Part shown: piece by piece, positions 36,146 through 45,687 of the stretch | Numbering within the stretch: the stretch's first letter is position 1 | How the letters are laid out: the number at the start of each line of letters is the position of its first letter | Assembly: GCA_002282015.1 (NCBI GenBank) | Contig: NCIJ01000002.1 | Location: 248,001 to 312,000 of the forward strand | Direction: 5' to 3' | From: Sulfuricurvum sp. 17-40-25 | GTDB lineage: Bacteria > Campylobacterota > Campylobacteria > Campylobacterales > Sulfurimonadaceae | Length of the DNA: 64,000 nt | The notes under the pieces: model-generated | What the model saw: the letters and a program-made list of their open reading frames with translations, nothing else | Databases searched by the model: none | Told to the model about the DNA's origin: nothing | Program-made: the position numbers and the translations under genes

Positions 36146-36838
36146 TCAAAAGTCATAAAAGGTACGCATAGAGAGACTTCTAAGCGTACTGCTCCATCCT
36201 ACCCAATAACTGCAGTTTCCCTCATCAGAGGTTTTAATCTGCCTGTAGTTTTTATGAAAATAATGTTCGAACACACCCTGAGCTCCTTCATTATCTCCAA
36301 CAGCAGCTATCCATATAAATCCGACATCTTTCAATGCGCTGTTTTCTTTGCGTTTACGTATCACTTCTCTGAGTTCAAACTCGATTTTTGAGCTATCATT
36401 TTCTGTAAAGTATTCCATCTCTACCATAGCTTCCATTCCATCAGAAGAAGCAAGCTTTTTCCAAAAATCTTGAGGACGTTTAGGAATTAGCTCAACCCCA
36501 TCACTATGCTCATGGGTATTAAAAACCATAATATCGACTTGTTGGATGTACTGGGGTGAAGATATCGCGATTTCATTACAGACACTTCGAGTTATTTTTG
36601 ATGTAGTGAACCCGTGGGTATCCAATATCCCCTGCTCTACAAACTTCTTTTGGATTTCTTTTTCTTTGATGCGTTCTTGGGAATGAACAATGGCAATGGG
36701 AAACTTCTTTTCCCAGCGATACTTCCCTTTTCCATCCAACTGATTCGCGAGAATATCAATCAGCCCTTCTGTATTGTTTACACAGGCCCATTGTGGTGAG
36801 GATAATACGGCAATGATCTCATCCATAATCTCTTTCAT
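36146..36838 (-). CDS. Orphan protein of unknown function
   Basis: A 230-residue soluble protein with no signal or membrane segment. Recognisable pieces are few: FPIAIVHSQERIKEKEIQKK, QQVDIMVFNTHEHSDGVELI (D...E with acidic residues) and MVEMEYFTENDS, followed by KIEFELREVIRKRKEN. The D/E-x-K-like spacing hints at a nuclease-type fold, but this is weak. Between the rRNA methyltransferase and a small DNA-binding-like gene. Low similarity in style to its neighbours, so it may be a mobile-accessory gene. Confidence 0.5.
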   Translation of the reverse strand: MKEIMDEIIAVLSSPQWACVNNTEGLIDILANQLDGKGKYRWEKKFPIAIVHSQERIKEKEIQKKFVEQGILDTHGFTTSKITRSVCNEIAISSPQYIQQVDIMVFNTHEHSDGVELIPKRPQDFWKKLASSDGMEAMVEMEYFTENDSSKIEFELREVIRKRKENSALKDVGFIWIAAVGDNEGAQGVFEHYFHKNYRQIKTSDEGNCSYWVGWSSTLRSLSMRTFYDF

Positions 36839-36956
36839 ATATCTCTCTTTTTTGAAATGATTATAACGATGAAGAAATTCAAGGTAGTTAAAAACAAGCT
36901 CTTACATATCGATCTTTGACTACAATTACACCAATTTAAAAAAATGAGATACATCA

Positions 36957-37259
36957 ATGAACAATAACGAACTATTAACCGTACAAAAATACGCATCCCT
37001 TAATCGGCTCAGTATCCATACCGTTATTAAAAAAACAATGAATGGGGAACTGCAAACCGTGGTTCAAGAGGAAAATGGGAAAGAAGTGACCTATATCCTC
37101 AATCCTAAAAGTGACAAAAAAGCACTTGAAGCGCCTGAGATGAATGCAAAATTAGAAGACGAGATCACAATCGATTACAAAAAAGAATATCAAGATCTTC
37201 ATAAGCAGTATCTCATACTCAAAACGAAATATGAAAAACTATTGCAAGCTCAGCAATAG
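36957..37259 (+). CDS. Small helix-turn-helix-like protein with coiled coil
   Basis: A 100-residue protein. Residues 1-60 (LLTVQKYASLNRLSIHTVIK, NGELQTVVQEENGKEVTYIL) resemble an excisionase/MerR-type winged helix; residues 70-100 form a charged coiled coil (YKKEYQDLHKQYLILKTKYE). Possibly a DNA-binding adaptor. Convergent with thiS, 4 bp apart. Not recognised as a known family member. Confidence 0.6.
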   Translation: MNNNELLTVQKYASLNRLSIHTVIKKTMNGELQTVVQEENGKEVTYILNPKSDKKALEAPEMNAKLEDEITIDYKKEYQDLHKQYLILKTKYEKLLQAQQ

Positions 37260-37263
37260 ATCT

Positions 37264-37464
37264 TCACCCACCACCCACAAAATCCAGCAATTCAATCGTG
37301 TCTCCATCATTTAGTACTGCTTTATCCCATGCGTCTTGTTTGACGATTTCCATGTTGACTGCTGCAGCCATTACTTTTGATTCCAATCCTAGTGACTGTA
37401 TCATCTGTTGAAGCGTAGTTGCTTCTGCAAATTCTCTGTTTTCCCCGTTTACTTTTATCTTCAT
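37264..37464 (-). CDS. thiS: Sulfur carrier protein ThiS
   Basis: A 66-residue ubiquitin-like protein ending in Gly-Gly-Gly (DFVGGG). Activated at its C-terminus it forms a thiocarboxylate and gives sulfur to the thiamine thiazole. MKIKVNGENREFAEATTLQQ and NDGDTIELLDFVGGG are typical. ThiG and ThiF are not in the window. It follows the MidA-like gene by 18 bp on the same strand. Confidence 0.93.
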   Translation of the reverse strand: MKIKVNGENREFAEATTLQQMIQSLGLESKVMAAAVNMEIVKQDAWDKAVLNDGDTIELLDFVGGG

Positions 37465-37482
37465 CGTGTCCCCTGTATAGTG

Positions 37483-38472
37483 TTATTCTTTTATAAAACG
37501 GATCATTTTAAACCGTTCACCCATGAGCGATGGAGTGATAAGGACTTTTACCTTTTCGAGCTCTTGAATATAGATCTCATCACTCGCTTTTTCCTTTAAC
37601 GTAGAAAGTAAATCCAAAATTCCCATCTCAACCAGGGCTACTAGCTGTGTCGAATACTGAACGCATTTCATCCCATGAGACTCAAACGCCTCACGTACAT
37701 GTGCAAAGTTGACATCGTACGTGATGTCCGTCGTTGCAAATGCTTTTTGCAGTTGCAGGTCTTCATCAAAGAGTGGAAAGACTTTATGTTCTTGATACAC
37801 ACGGATCGAAAAATCACTGCGTGCTTCTAACTCACCATAATCAAAACTCATAAACTCAAATTTTGGAACACTAATACTCATCGATTTAGCAAAAGCTTCG
37901 TATCCTACTGCTATTTCACCACGATCTTTTTTATATTTCAGCGCATGCGCTGAACATTCAGGTGACTCCACATCAAAGAGGACTTTGTCCTCTTGCACTC
38001 TGCCAATTTTACCTTTATAAAAAAGCTCACATGAAAAAGCGTCAAAAATTTCATTCGCAATAAAAAAGGCAGTTGAAGTCTTTATCTCACTGACATCATG
38101 ATAATGTTCCAGTGCTATTACATCACCAAACGATTCCTCAAAATAGCTTTTTTGCTGAGCTTGAAGCGTGTCAAATCGCTCAATAATCCCAAATCGAAGT
38201 GATTGTAATAATGACGGTCGAAGTGTATAAATAAACTCGATGATATCCGCCAATAAGTAGCCGTGATGAGCACCAATTTCACAAATTAATGAGTCAGAGG
38301 ACAAAAACCCCTCGTCAATGCGTTTGATGATGTGCTGTGCGATGGAACCTCCAAAAAATTTGGAAGTACTTACAGCCGTATAAAAATCCCCTTTTTTACC
38401 GATGGGATGATACGATCCATAATAGCCATCTTCGCCATACAGCCACTCGTGCATATACTCACTAAAAAGCAT
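37483..38472 (-). CDS. MidA/NDUFAF7 family SAM-dependent methyltransferase
   Basis: A 329-residue protein of the NDUFAF7 (MidA) methyltransferase family: GKKGDFYTAVSTSKFFGGSIAQ, ICEIGAHHGYLLADII, FFIANEIFDAFSCELFY and FMSFDYGEL. In mitochondria this family methylates an arginine of complex I during assembly; in bacteria the substrate is unknown. It begins 8 bp after argD on the same strand, and thiS follows. Confidence 0.88.
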   Translation of the reverse strand: MLFSEYMHEWLYGEDGYYGSYHPIGKKGDFYTAVSTSKFFGGSIAQHIIKRIDEGFLSSDSLICEIGAHHGYLLADIIEFIYTLRPSLLQSLRFGIIERFDTLQAQQKSYFEESFGDVIALEHYHDVSEIKTSTAFFIANEIFDAFSCELFYKGKIGRVQEDKVLFDVESPECSAHALKYKKDRGEIAVGYEAFAKSMSISVPKFEFMSFDYGELEARSDFSIRVYQEHKVFPLFDEDLQLQKAFATTDITYDVNFAHVREAFESHGMKCVQYSTQLVALVEMGILDLLSTLKEKASDEIYIQELEKVKVLITPSLMGERFKMIRFIKE

Positions 38473-38480
38473 CCCTACCC

Positions 38481-39659
38481 TTATAAACTTGCCATCGCTT
38501 TTTCAAGCCGTGCAAATCCCTCGTTAATGTCCTCTTTGGTAATCGTAAGAGGTGGCAAAAAGCGTAACGTATTACGTCCCGCTTTAATCACTATAAGGCC
38601 CTCATTACGAGCAGCATTGATAATTTTACCCAAAGTATCCGCATCCACGACCCGTAATCCACGCATAAGACCAAACCCTACATGTTCCATAAAAATGGCA
38701 GGGTGTTGAGCAGCAAAACGAGATAATGCCTCTTCAAAATAGATGAGTGTTTCATCAAGCTCACCACTGACTTTTAGCTCTTCAAGAATATCCAACACTT
38801 CATTAGCAGCAGCCGTTGAGAGATAGTTTCCACCAAATGTTGATCCATGATCGCCCGGGGCAAAAATATCAAGACGATTTGTCATCACAACACCGATAGG
38901 AACACCTCCTCCTAGACCTTTTGCAAGTGTTATTACGTCAGGCTGAATATCATACAAATTTGAAGCTAGAAATTCACCTGTACGGTAGATACCGGTTTGC
39001 ACTTCATCTACCATCAGTAAAATATTTTTTGATTTTAGCAATGTTGCCAATGCTTGAACTTTTTCACGATCCAGAGGTTGCACTCCGCCCTCACCTTGTA
39101 CCAGTTCGATCATGACTGCAATCGTATGCTCATCTAACAGTGACTCAATCTCATCAATATTTTTAGCATACACAAATCCATCCGGAAAAGGACCAAAATA
39201 GTTGTGCATAGACTCTTGACCCGTAGCTTTAAGTGCTGTAATCGTACGACCATGAAATGAATGTTCCAGGGTAATAATTTTATAACGCTTTGGCTCTCCA
39301 TCCACTTCTCCAAATTTACGGGCAATCTTAATCGCTCCCTCATTTGCTTCCGCTCCACTGTTACCAAAAAAACATTTCATATCGTAACCGCTTTGCTGAA
39401 CAATACGACGGGCACATTCACCCTGAGGCTCTATGTAATACAGATTGGACACATGGGTCACTTTGGATACTTGATCGCATATGGCTTTTGTCAGACGATC
39501 ATTTGCATGCCCTACACTGCACACTGCGATACCTGCAGCAAAATCAATATACTCTTTGCCCTCGCTATCGTATAAACGAGCATTTTTGCCTTTTACAAAG
39601 CTCAGAGGCTGACGTCCATAAGTCGGAAGGACAAATTGATCAAAATTTTGAGTTAACAT
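38481..39659 (-). CDS. argD: Acetylornithine aminotransferase
   Basis: A 392-residue class III PLP aminotransferase converting N-acetylglutamate semialdehyde to acetylornithine. Motifs: NSGAEANEGAIKIARKFG, EHSFHGRTITALKATGQ, MVDEVQTGIYRTGEFLA and the PLP-lysine region TLAKGLGGGVPIGVVM. Fits argB at 25.9 kb. It overlaps the molybdopterin oxidoreductase gene by 7 bp. Confidence 0.95.
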   Translation of the reverse strand: MLTQNFDQFVLPTYGRQPLSFVKGKNARLYDSEGKEYIDFAAGIAVCSVGHANDRLTKAICDQVSKVTHVSNLYYIEPQGECARRIVQQSGYDMKCFFGNSGAEANEGAIKIARKFGEVDGEPKRYKIITLEHSFHGRTITALKATGQESMHNYFGPFPDGFVYAKNIDEIESLLDEHTIAVMIELVQGEGGVQPLDREKVQALATLLKSKNILLMVDEVQTGIYRTGEFLASNLYDIQPDVITLAKGLGGGVPIGVVMTNRLDIFAPGDHGSTFGGNYLSTAAANEVLDILEELKVSGELDETLIYFEEALSRFAAQHPAIFMEHVGFGLMRGLRVVDADTLGKIINAARNEGLIVIKAGRNTLRFLPPLTITKEDINEGFARLEKAMASL

Positions 39660-41392
39660 TTTTCTACCTTTATTTTATGTTCTTGATAAACTGCATTTTC
39701 ACCTTTATGACTTAAAAGGCTTGGCGTTAAGTTATTTAATCCAGGTGTGCCGGCATAGATAATGGCACAATCACTGCGTAAGCGCTCATCGTGATAAACA
39801 GACAGTTGTATAGATCCATTTTTACTGCTTACCATTACGAGATCTCCAACATCAAAACCACATTTTGGATGCACGTAAATTCCGCTTGAACGATGAAACT
39901 GTGAATTAAGCGATCTGGCCGCTTTAGGGGTTAATAAAAAAAGCCCCTCTTCATCATTCAAATCTAAATCAAATTCCTCCATAAAAACGAATTCACCATT
40001 CTCGGTTACGAACCCATATTCATAGGGAATATTTGGCATATTCTTTTTATATTCTACTCCATCTTTGCTTACCATCTGGTCATAAAGCAATTCTAGACAT
40101 CTCTCTTCTTTTGGAATAGACAGATTAAAGTGATTGCATAAAGTAGACGCTAGCTCATACTCACTTATTCCAATCTCACTATCGCGTAATTTGGACATTT
40201 TTTGCAAGGTGAAATCTCCATATGAGCTACGTACATCCTCTTTTTCTAAAAACGTTTTTGCCGGAAGTATTAAATCACAAGCTTGGGATGTCTCATTTTC
40301 ATAAAGACCAAAATAAACTTTAAATCCTGCCTTTCTAAATTCATTTAGCACTTTTTGGCTGCTGGGCATTTGTCCCAATGGATTTGCTCCTTGAATAAAT
40401 ACCGTATCATATACGGAGAAGTCAATCGTAGGCTTTGGAAGCGTTTGCTTAAATGTATGAAATGGTAATCTAAGCCCCTGGACTGATGACCCCAAAAACC
40501 CTACACCGCATCCAGCCTTTCCAAATAAACCTAAAACCGCCCCGAACGCATCAATCCCACGAAGCACATCAGCACCATTACGGTATTTTTGAACGCCTGT
40601 ACCCACTAATATAACAGTTTTTTTACCTCGTATCAACTCGAGTATCGATTCTAACTGATCAAGTGTTACACCAATAGATTCAAGCGTTTTATTGACGTCA
40701 AGCGTCTGAATTAATGTGTAAAAATTCTTATACTTACTTCCATATTTCTTCAAAAAGCTTTCATCTTGTAAGCCTTTGGTTACTGCTAGATGAGAGAGTA
40801 ATAACGCTAAGACTAAATCACAATGAGGTTTAATTTGAATATGAATATCTGCAGTCTTAGCTAATGGTATTTGTACGGGATCAATCACAATAATTGATTT
40901 ATTCTTGAGTGCCCCTAACATATGAGAATGTGTCACATGAGGATTTCTTCCCCATACAATAACCACTTGGGCTTCATCAACAACTCCAGAGGAAAGTGCA
41001 TGATTAATCCCTCTTCCTTCAATAATACCTGCTTCTCCAGCACCATCACACAACGAACCGCGCGTACCGACAGCTCCTAAGCTTGCAAAAAAATGATCAC
41101 AACTTCGTTGCATTAACCCTATATTTCCGCTTCCACGATAAAATAAAATATTTTCTGGATTACTGCCTTGTAAGGTCTTAGCTAGAATTTCCTTCGCTTC
41201 ATGCATGGAAATTATTTTCCCTTGATATCTAGGTTCTAAAATTCGTTCAAATTCGTCAAAATGGTTTAAATGAGGGCACAAATATCCCCTCGTAACAGGA
41301 TGGCTTATATCCCCTTTTATCTTTCCATTTACATCAATTAGTATCCTACAAGCATCATAACAATCCAATGGACACGCAGTGGTTTGACTCAT
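39653..41392 (-). CDS. Molybdopterin oxidoreductase, short catalytic subunit
   Basis: A 579-residue Mo/W-bis-MGD enzyme. The N-terminal cysteines TACPLDCYDACRI and GYLCPHLNHFDEF form a [4Fe-4S] site (C-x3-C-x3-C-xn-C). The position that often holds the metal ligand reads RGSLCDGAGEAG. The usual ELxLPA region is present as SQACDLILPAKTFLEKED. No signal peptide is visible, so it is cytoplasmic. No iron-sulfur or membrane partner genes lie next to it. It overlaps argD, which is unusual for such a redox enzyme. Substrate unknown; a formate-dehydrogenase- or BisC-like role are alternatives. Confidence 0.85.
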   Translation of the reverse strand: MSQTTACPLDCYDACRILIDVNGKIKGDISHPVTRGYLCPHLNHFDEFERILEPRYQGKIISMHEAKEILAKTLQGSNPENILFYRGSGNIGLMQRSCDHFFASLGAVGTRGSLCDGAGEAGIIEGRGINHALSSGVVDEAQVVIVWGRNPHVTHSHMLGALKNKSIIVIDPVQIPLAKTADIHIQIKPHCDLVLALLLSHLAVTKGLQDESFLKKYGSKYKNFYTLIQTLDVNKTLESIGVTLDQLESILELIRGKKTVILVGTGVQKYRNGADVLRGIDAFGAVLGLFGKAGCGVGFLGSSVQGLRLPFHTFKQTLPKPTIDFSVYDTVFIQGANPLGQMPSSQKVLNEFRKAGFKVYFGLYENETSQACDLILPAKTFLEKEDVRSSYGDFTLQKMSKLRDSEIGISEYELASTLCNHFNLSIPKEERCLELLYDQMVSKDGVEYKKNMPNIPYEYGFVTENGEFVFMEEFDLDLNDEEGLFLLTPKAARSLNSQFHRSSGIYVHPKCGFDVGDLVMVSSKNGSIQLSVYHDERLRSDCAIIYAGTPGLNNLTPSLLSHKGENAVYQEHKIKVEKC

Positions 41393-41515
41393 TTTAGGTA
41401 GACTCTGCTTTCACAATACGACTTTGACATATTTTACAGTGCTAAGGCTTTGCTTTTTAGTAAAAAACCCCTTATTTGTGCTATCATTAATACAATTAAT
41501 TAGCAGAGGATTAAA

Positions 41516-42490
41516 ATGTCTCTTTTAGAACACGTAGATGCGTCCACTAACTTGGCAAAAAACAATGAGGTACAGCTACTCATATTCAAGATTGATGCAG
41601 CACAGACATCACCTTATTACGCTATCAATGTTTTTAAAACACGTGAAGTAGTTGAGTCAAAACACCATCATTTAACTCTTATTCCAGCAGCGCATCCTCT
41701 TTTAGAGGGTACCATTGTATTGCGCGGACTGCAGATTCCAATCCTGAATTTACCTAAATGGCTAAATGCAGAATTAAATACTGAAGAAAAGAAAGCTTCC
41801 AACCTTTTAATTTGCGACTTTAATGGGATTATTATCGGTATTCGCATTATGTTTGCCCATCGTGTAATCAAGAAAAACTGGAATGAAATGCACGCACCTG
41901 ATAGCTATCGCTTAGGCGAAGACGGACTCATTATCAACGATACACGGCTTGATGATGGTAGTTTGTGTTTAGTGCTTGATTATGAAAAACTTTTAGCAGA
42001 TGTTGTCCCGCAAGCTATGGTAAGCGTCGAAGAATCTCCTCTTAACATACAAAACATAGATATACCTGAGAAGCTTCGCAACGGCACCGTTCTTATCGCG
42101 GAAGACTCAAAAACGGCTCAACGGCATTTACGGCAAATATTTGCCAATGCTAATCTCTCCTATCAAATGTTTAACAATGGGAAAGAGCTTATAGACTATA
42201 TTTCAGCACATCCAAATCCCTCTTCCATCCCAGCTATCATAACGGATATTGAAATGCCTGAGATGTCAGGATTTACCGTTGTCAAAAAATTAAAAGCTAA
42301 TCCTGAAACCAAAAATATTCCTATTATTGTCAACAGTTCGATGACAGGTGATAACAACAAGCGTGAAGCAGCAGGACTGGGCGCAAATGGTTTCATCAAT
42401 AAAACAAAAAGCCATGACATCATTCCATTGATTATCAGTAAGATGGAAGAGTGCGCTCAAGGTTTACTGCCGAATAAAAAAGAAGAATAA
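41516..42490 (+). CDS. cheV: CheV-type chemotaxis coupling protein
   Basis: A 324-residue protein: CheW-like domain (residues 20-175; LIFKIDAAQTSPYYAINVFKTRE, EGTIVLRGLQIPILNL) and a C-terminal receiver (residues 190-320; TVLIAEDSKTAQRHLRQIF, phospho-accepting Asp in TDIEMPEMSGF, Lys in GFINKTKS). CheV couples receptors to CheA and adapts the response on phosphorylation. Campylobacterota often carry several CheV copies. It stands alone with its own promoter region. Confidence 0.93.
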   Translation: MSLLEHVDASTNLAKNNEVQLLIFKIDAAQTSPYYAINVFKTREVVESKHHHLTLIPAAHPLLEGTIVLRGLQIPILNLPKWLNAELNTEEKKASNLLICDFNGIIIGIRIMFAHRVIKKNWNEMHAPDSYRLGEDGLIINDTRLDDGSLCLVLDYEKLLADVVPQAMVSVEESPLNIQNIDIPEKLRNGTVLIAEDSKTAQRHLRQIFANANLSYQMFNNGKELIDYISAHPNPSSIPAIITDIEMPEMSGFTVVKKLKANPETKNIPIIVNSSMTGDNNKREAAGLGANGFINKTKSHDIIPLIISKMEECAQGLLPNKKEE

Positions 42491-42494
42491 AGTA

Positions 42495-42547
42495 TTTCCC
42501 AAGAGCTGGGAAAATAAAAGAGAGGTTATAGAGTAAAAATTACTCTA
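42495..42547. terminator. Two hairpins between convergent cheV and pycB
   Basis: Arms TTTCCCA and TGGGAAA with a 5-base loop (42495-42513) and arms TAGAGTAA and TTACTCTA with an AAA loop (42529-42547, over the pycB stop). Neither has a long T-run on the plus strand; the second gives TTTTT in its minus-strand loop. Moderate evidence for termination in both directions. Confidence 0.45.
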
Positions 42548-44366
42548 CAACAGCAAGTACTTGACCCGCTACGATTTTATCGTTTGGTGCAACTGTAATA
42601 GATGTCACTTTTCCTGCACGAGGAGCGAGTACGTCGATCTCCATTTTCATAGCTTCCAAGATCATGATCTTATCGCCAACATTAACACTGTCACCAACCG
42701 ATGCAACCAGCTTGAACACTGAACCCGGAAGTTCGGCACAAATTGCATTTGCATTTGCAACCGGTGCTGCTACTGGTGCAGCTGGAGCTGCTACTGCAGC
42801 AGGTGCTGCTACTGGTGCAGCCACTACTGATTGAACGTTCGCATTTCCATTGACGATTTGCACATTGTATTGTTGTCCGTCTACGATTACCGTGTAAGTA
42901 CCATTTGCCATATTAAAATTCTCCTCTAATGTTGTTTGAACTGATTCTGGCACTTTCGGGCCATTTTTACGTACGTTTACTGTTGCTTCACCTTTGAGAA
43001 AAGCAATTCCTTTGACATCACATGAAGCTGCAATGAAAATATTTTCATCCGTAGCTTCAATTCCCTCTTCTCCAAGTATCTTGGTCCAATATGCGATCGA
43101 TTTCTTTTCATCACGATCTGCGATATCGATGGCACTTTCAGATGTAGGTTCCAGCTTTAACTGCTCGGAAGCAATCCGTATAATTTCTGCATCAGGCGCT
43201 GTTGGTGTTTTACCAAAATAGCCCAATACCATCTTGCCATAACCCGGTGCGATTTTTTTCCATGGCCCCATCAATGCATTGTTAAGCGCTTGTTGGAAAT
43301 AAAACTGAGAAACTGGAGTAACGGATGTACCGTATCCTCCTTTTTCTACCACTTCACGCATTGCACGAATGACTTCTGGGTAACGATCTAACATATTGTT
43401 ATCGCGCATCATTTGCGTATTCGCTGTCAATGCACCACCTGGCATTGGCGAGAATGGGATAAGCGGAGACACTTGTGTTGCCTCAGGCGGAATGAAATAA
43501 TCTTTCAAACAATCACCTAAGACATCTTCATACTGTAAAATCTTCTCAAGCTCTAAACCGCCGAGATCAAAATTTTTGCCTTTTACCGCATGCAGCATCG
43601 TCAAAATATCAGGTTGTGATGTACCGCCACTCACAGGAGCTGCTGCCATATCAATACCATCAATACCGGCATCAAGCGCTGCAAGATAACATGCAGTACT
43701 CACACCTGCTGTTTCATGCGTGTGAAGACGTAAATGTGTCCCCTCTGGCACTAATTTACGTGCCATTTTAATGGTATCGAATACCTTTTGAGGGCTAGAT
43801 GTTCCGCTTGCGTCTTTAAAACAGATCGAGTGATATGGAATCCCAGAATCCAAAAGAGCACGAAGCGTCTTTTCATAAAACGGAACATCATGAGCACCTA
43901 CACATCCCGGAGGAAGATCCATCAAGGTTACAACTGCTTCATGCTTCAATCCATGATGAACAATTCGCTCACCTGAGTATTTTAGGTTTTCGATGTCATT
44001 AAGAGCATCAAAGTTACGAATCGTTGTTGTTCCATGTTTTTTGAACATTTTGGCGTGTAAATCAACCATCTCACGGCTTCCCGTATCGAGCATAACTGTA
44101 TTAACACCACGAGCAAGTGTTTGAAGATTTGCATCCGGTCCTACAATAGCGCGGAATTTGTCCATCATCTCGAATGCATTTTCATTTAGATAGAAAAAAA
44201 GACTTTGAAAACGTGCTCCGCCGCCGAATTCAAAATGGGTGATTCCTGCTTCTTTTGCAGCTTCCACTGCAGGAAAGAAATCATTCATCAACACCCTTCC
44301 GCCAAATACGGATTGAAAACCGTCACGGAACGTAGTATCCATTATGTCAATGTATTTTTTTGCCAT
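42540..44366 (-). CDS. pycB: Pyruvate carboxylase subunit B / oxaloacetate decarboxylase alpha-type
   Basis: A 608-residue carboxyltransferase with biotin carrier. It starts MDTTFRDGFQSVFGGRVLMN, where the metal-binding Asp is present but the usual His-Gln-Ser is Phe-Gln-Ser. The active-site lysine lies in ICFKDASGTS, metal histidines in RLHTHETAG, and biotinylation is at EAMKMEID, preceded by an Ala/Pro-rich hinge (residues ~515-545). In this phylum PycB works with a separate biotin carboxylase PycA, refilling oxaloacetate for the reverse TCA cycle. It follows the His-triad protein by 11 bp. Confidence 0.93.
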   Translation of the reverse strand: MAKKYIDIMDTTFRDGFQSVFGGRVLMNDFFPAVEAAKEAGITHFEFGGGARFQSLFFYLNENAFEMMDKFRAIVGPDANLQTLARGVNTVMLDTGSREMVDLHAKMFKKHGTTTIRNFDALNDIENLKYSGERIVHHGLKHEAVVTLMDLPPGCVGAHDVPFYEKTLRALLDSGIPYHSICFKDASGTSSPQKVFDTIKMARKLVPEGTHLRLHTHETAGVSTACYLAALDAGIDGIDMAAAPVSGGTSQPDILTMLHAVKGKNFDLGGLELEKILQYEDVLGDCLKDYFIPPEATQVSPLIPFSPMPGGALTANTQMMRDNNMLDRYPEVIRAMREVVEKGGYGTSVTPVSQFYFQQALNNALMGPWKKIAPGYGKMVLGYFGKTPTAPDAEIIRIASEQLKLEPTSESAIDIADRDEKKSIAYWTKILGEEGIEATDENIFIAASCDVKGIAFLKGEATVNVRKNGPKVPESVQTTLEENFNMANGTYTVIVDGQQYNVQIVNGNANVQSVVAAPVAAPAAVAAPAAPVAAPVANANAICAELPGSVFKLVASVGDSVNVGDKIMILEAMKMEIDVLAPRAGKVTSITVAPNDKIVAGQVLAVVE

Positions 44367-44377
44367 TTAAGGTATCC

Positions 44378-44767
44378 CTATTTTTTGGTGTTTTTATGGT
44401 GATGTATTGCGGCAACAAGAGCAGCTAGTCCCCACGACCCGTTGTTTTGTGATCCTGCTTGAAGTTCATGATGGTGCAAGGCAACGGCAATAGCAGCTAC
44501 TTTCGCTCGCACATCATTTTCAACAGTCTCATGATGATGAAGCGCTGCAGCTATTGCTGCAACTTTTGCACCCTCAGCACGATCACCAGGGAGCGAATCA
44601 CATCCGGTAGCAGAAACATTGCCTGCACACACTTGTAACTCTGAGAGATTTTTGGCTTGAAATACGTTTAAATACTTCATTACTTTAGTTAGTAATTCCA
44701 CGTCCCACTCTCCCTTGTTTAATTTACACGTCATAATACGTTGACGTGATTCTAGTATAAAGTTCAT
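44378..44767 (-). CDS. His-triad repeat protein preceding pycB
   Basis: Up to 129 residues; translation may begin at the second Met (MTCKLNK) or a GTG closer to the first helix. The C-terminal half holds three copies of an amphipathic helix ending in three histidines: AKVAAIAAALHHHE, AKVAAIAVALHHHE and GLAALVAAIHHHK. V-A-A-I-A-A-A helices of this kind occur at the C-terminus of OadG/decarboxylase delta subunits, which in some enzymes carry a zinc-binding His cluster. It lies 11 bp before pycB and is surely cotranscribed. A metal-supply or subunit-assembly role for PycB is inferred. No membrane segment is visible. Confidence 0.7.
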   Translation of the reverse strand: MNFILESRQRIMTCKLNKGEWDVELLTKVMKYLNVFQAKNLSELQVCAGNVSATGCDSLPGDRAEGAKVAAIAAALHHHETVENDVRAKVAAIAVALHHHELQAGSQNNGSWGLAALVAAIHHHKNTKK

Positions 44768-44858
44768 TAAAAAAGTTTTACTCTTTGCGTTTCAATTAAC
44801 CTATAAGAATATTGCGTTACAATCCGCGCCAATTATTACATAACAAAAGAGGTACCTT

Positions 44859-45380
44859 ATGGATCTTAATAAAATCGGATACGGTGAAAATCCAGACAAA
44901 GTAAAAGCGATTATTGAAATTGCATGCGGTTCTAACATCAAATATGAAGTTGAAAAAGAGAGCGGTGCTTTAGTACTTGACCGTGTTATGCACTCAGCAA
45001 TGTATTATCCAGCAAACTACGGTTTTGTGAATAAAACACTTTCTCAAGATGGTGATCCTGCAGACATCTTGATCTTGACTGAATACCCAATGGTTGAGGG
45101 ATGTGTTACAAACTGTCGTTTGGTCGGTGTATTGATCATGGAAGACGAAAGCGGTATCGATGAGAAACTACTCGCGGTTCCAACCTCAAAAATTGATCCG
45201 TCGTTTGACGAGATTCAAGATCTTGGTGATATTCCAAAACATACTTTGGCAAAAATCAAAAATTTCTTTGAAACCTATAAAATGCTAGAACCGAATAAAT
45301 GGGTAAAAGTAAAAGGGTTTGAAGATAAAGCATCCGCAACCAAAATTTTGCAAGATGCAATCAGTAACTATAAAGAGTAA
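44859..45380 (+). CDS. ppa: Inorganic pyrophosphatase
   Basis: A 173-residue family I soluble pyrophosphatase hydrolysing PPi with Mg2+. Motifs: IEIACGSNIKYEVEKESGAL, MYYPANYGFVNKTLSQDGDP with the catalytic D-x-D-P-x-D (QDGDPADILIL) and CRLVGVLIMEDESGIDEK. Length typical. Strong RBS (AGAGG). Followed 8 bp later by a small membrane protein gene. Confidence 0.97.
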   Translation: MDLNKIGYGENPDKVKAIIEIACGSNIKYEVEKESGALVLDRVMHSAMYYPANYGFVNKTLSQDGDPADILILTEYPMVEGCVTNCRLVGVLIMEDESGIDEKLLAVPTSKIDPSFDEIQDLGDIPKHTLAKIKNFFETYKMLEPNKWVKVKGFEDKASATKILQDAISNYKE

Positions 45381-45388
45381 CTAATTTC

Positions 45389-45676
45389 ATGATAGATTTT
45401 ACTTCAAGCGAACTATACTCCTACACGATTTTCGGGGTAATTCTGAATTTCGTTTTTTCAATGGCTCTGGGGGTTTATCTCAGCAACAATATAGGTGTTG
45501 AAGAGATGGTCATGTCCAAAGGGGACCAAGAACAGCCTTGGTGGATGTTTCTGACGTTGATCATCCCATTTGCGAAAATGATCATCACACTCTATCGTGT
45601 TGCTATCTTACAATTTTATTTTCTCAATGAAGGAAAGACGCATAAAGACTTTTGGATCTATTTGACCAGTAAATAG
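45389..45676 (+). CDS. Small membrane protein downstream of ppa
   Basis: A 95-residue protein with two hydrophobic segments (YTIFGVILNFVFSMALGVYL and WWMFLTLIIPFAKMIITLYR). It follows ppa by 8 bp. No family recognised. The segment between the helices is charged and polar (SKGDQEQP), probably a loop. Confidence 0.6.
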   Translation: MIDFTSSELYSYTIFGVILNFVFSMALGVYLSNNIGVEEMVMSKGDQEQPWWMFLTLIIPFAKMIITLYRVAILQFYFLNEGKTHKDFWIYLTSK

Positions 45677-45687
45677 TCCAAGAGCTC

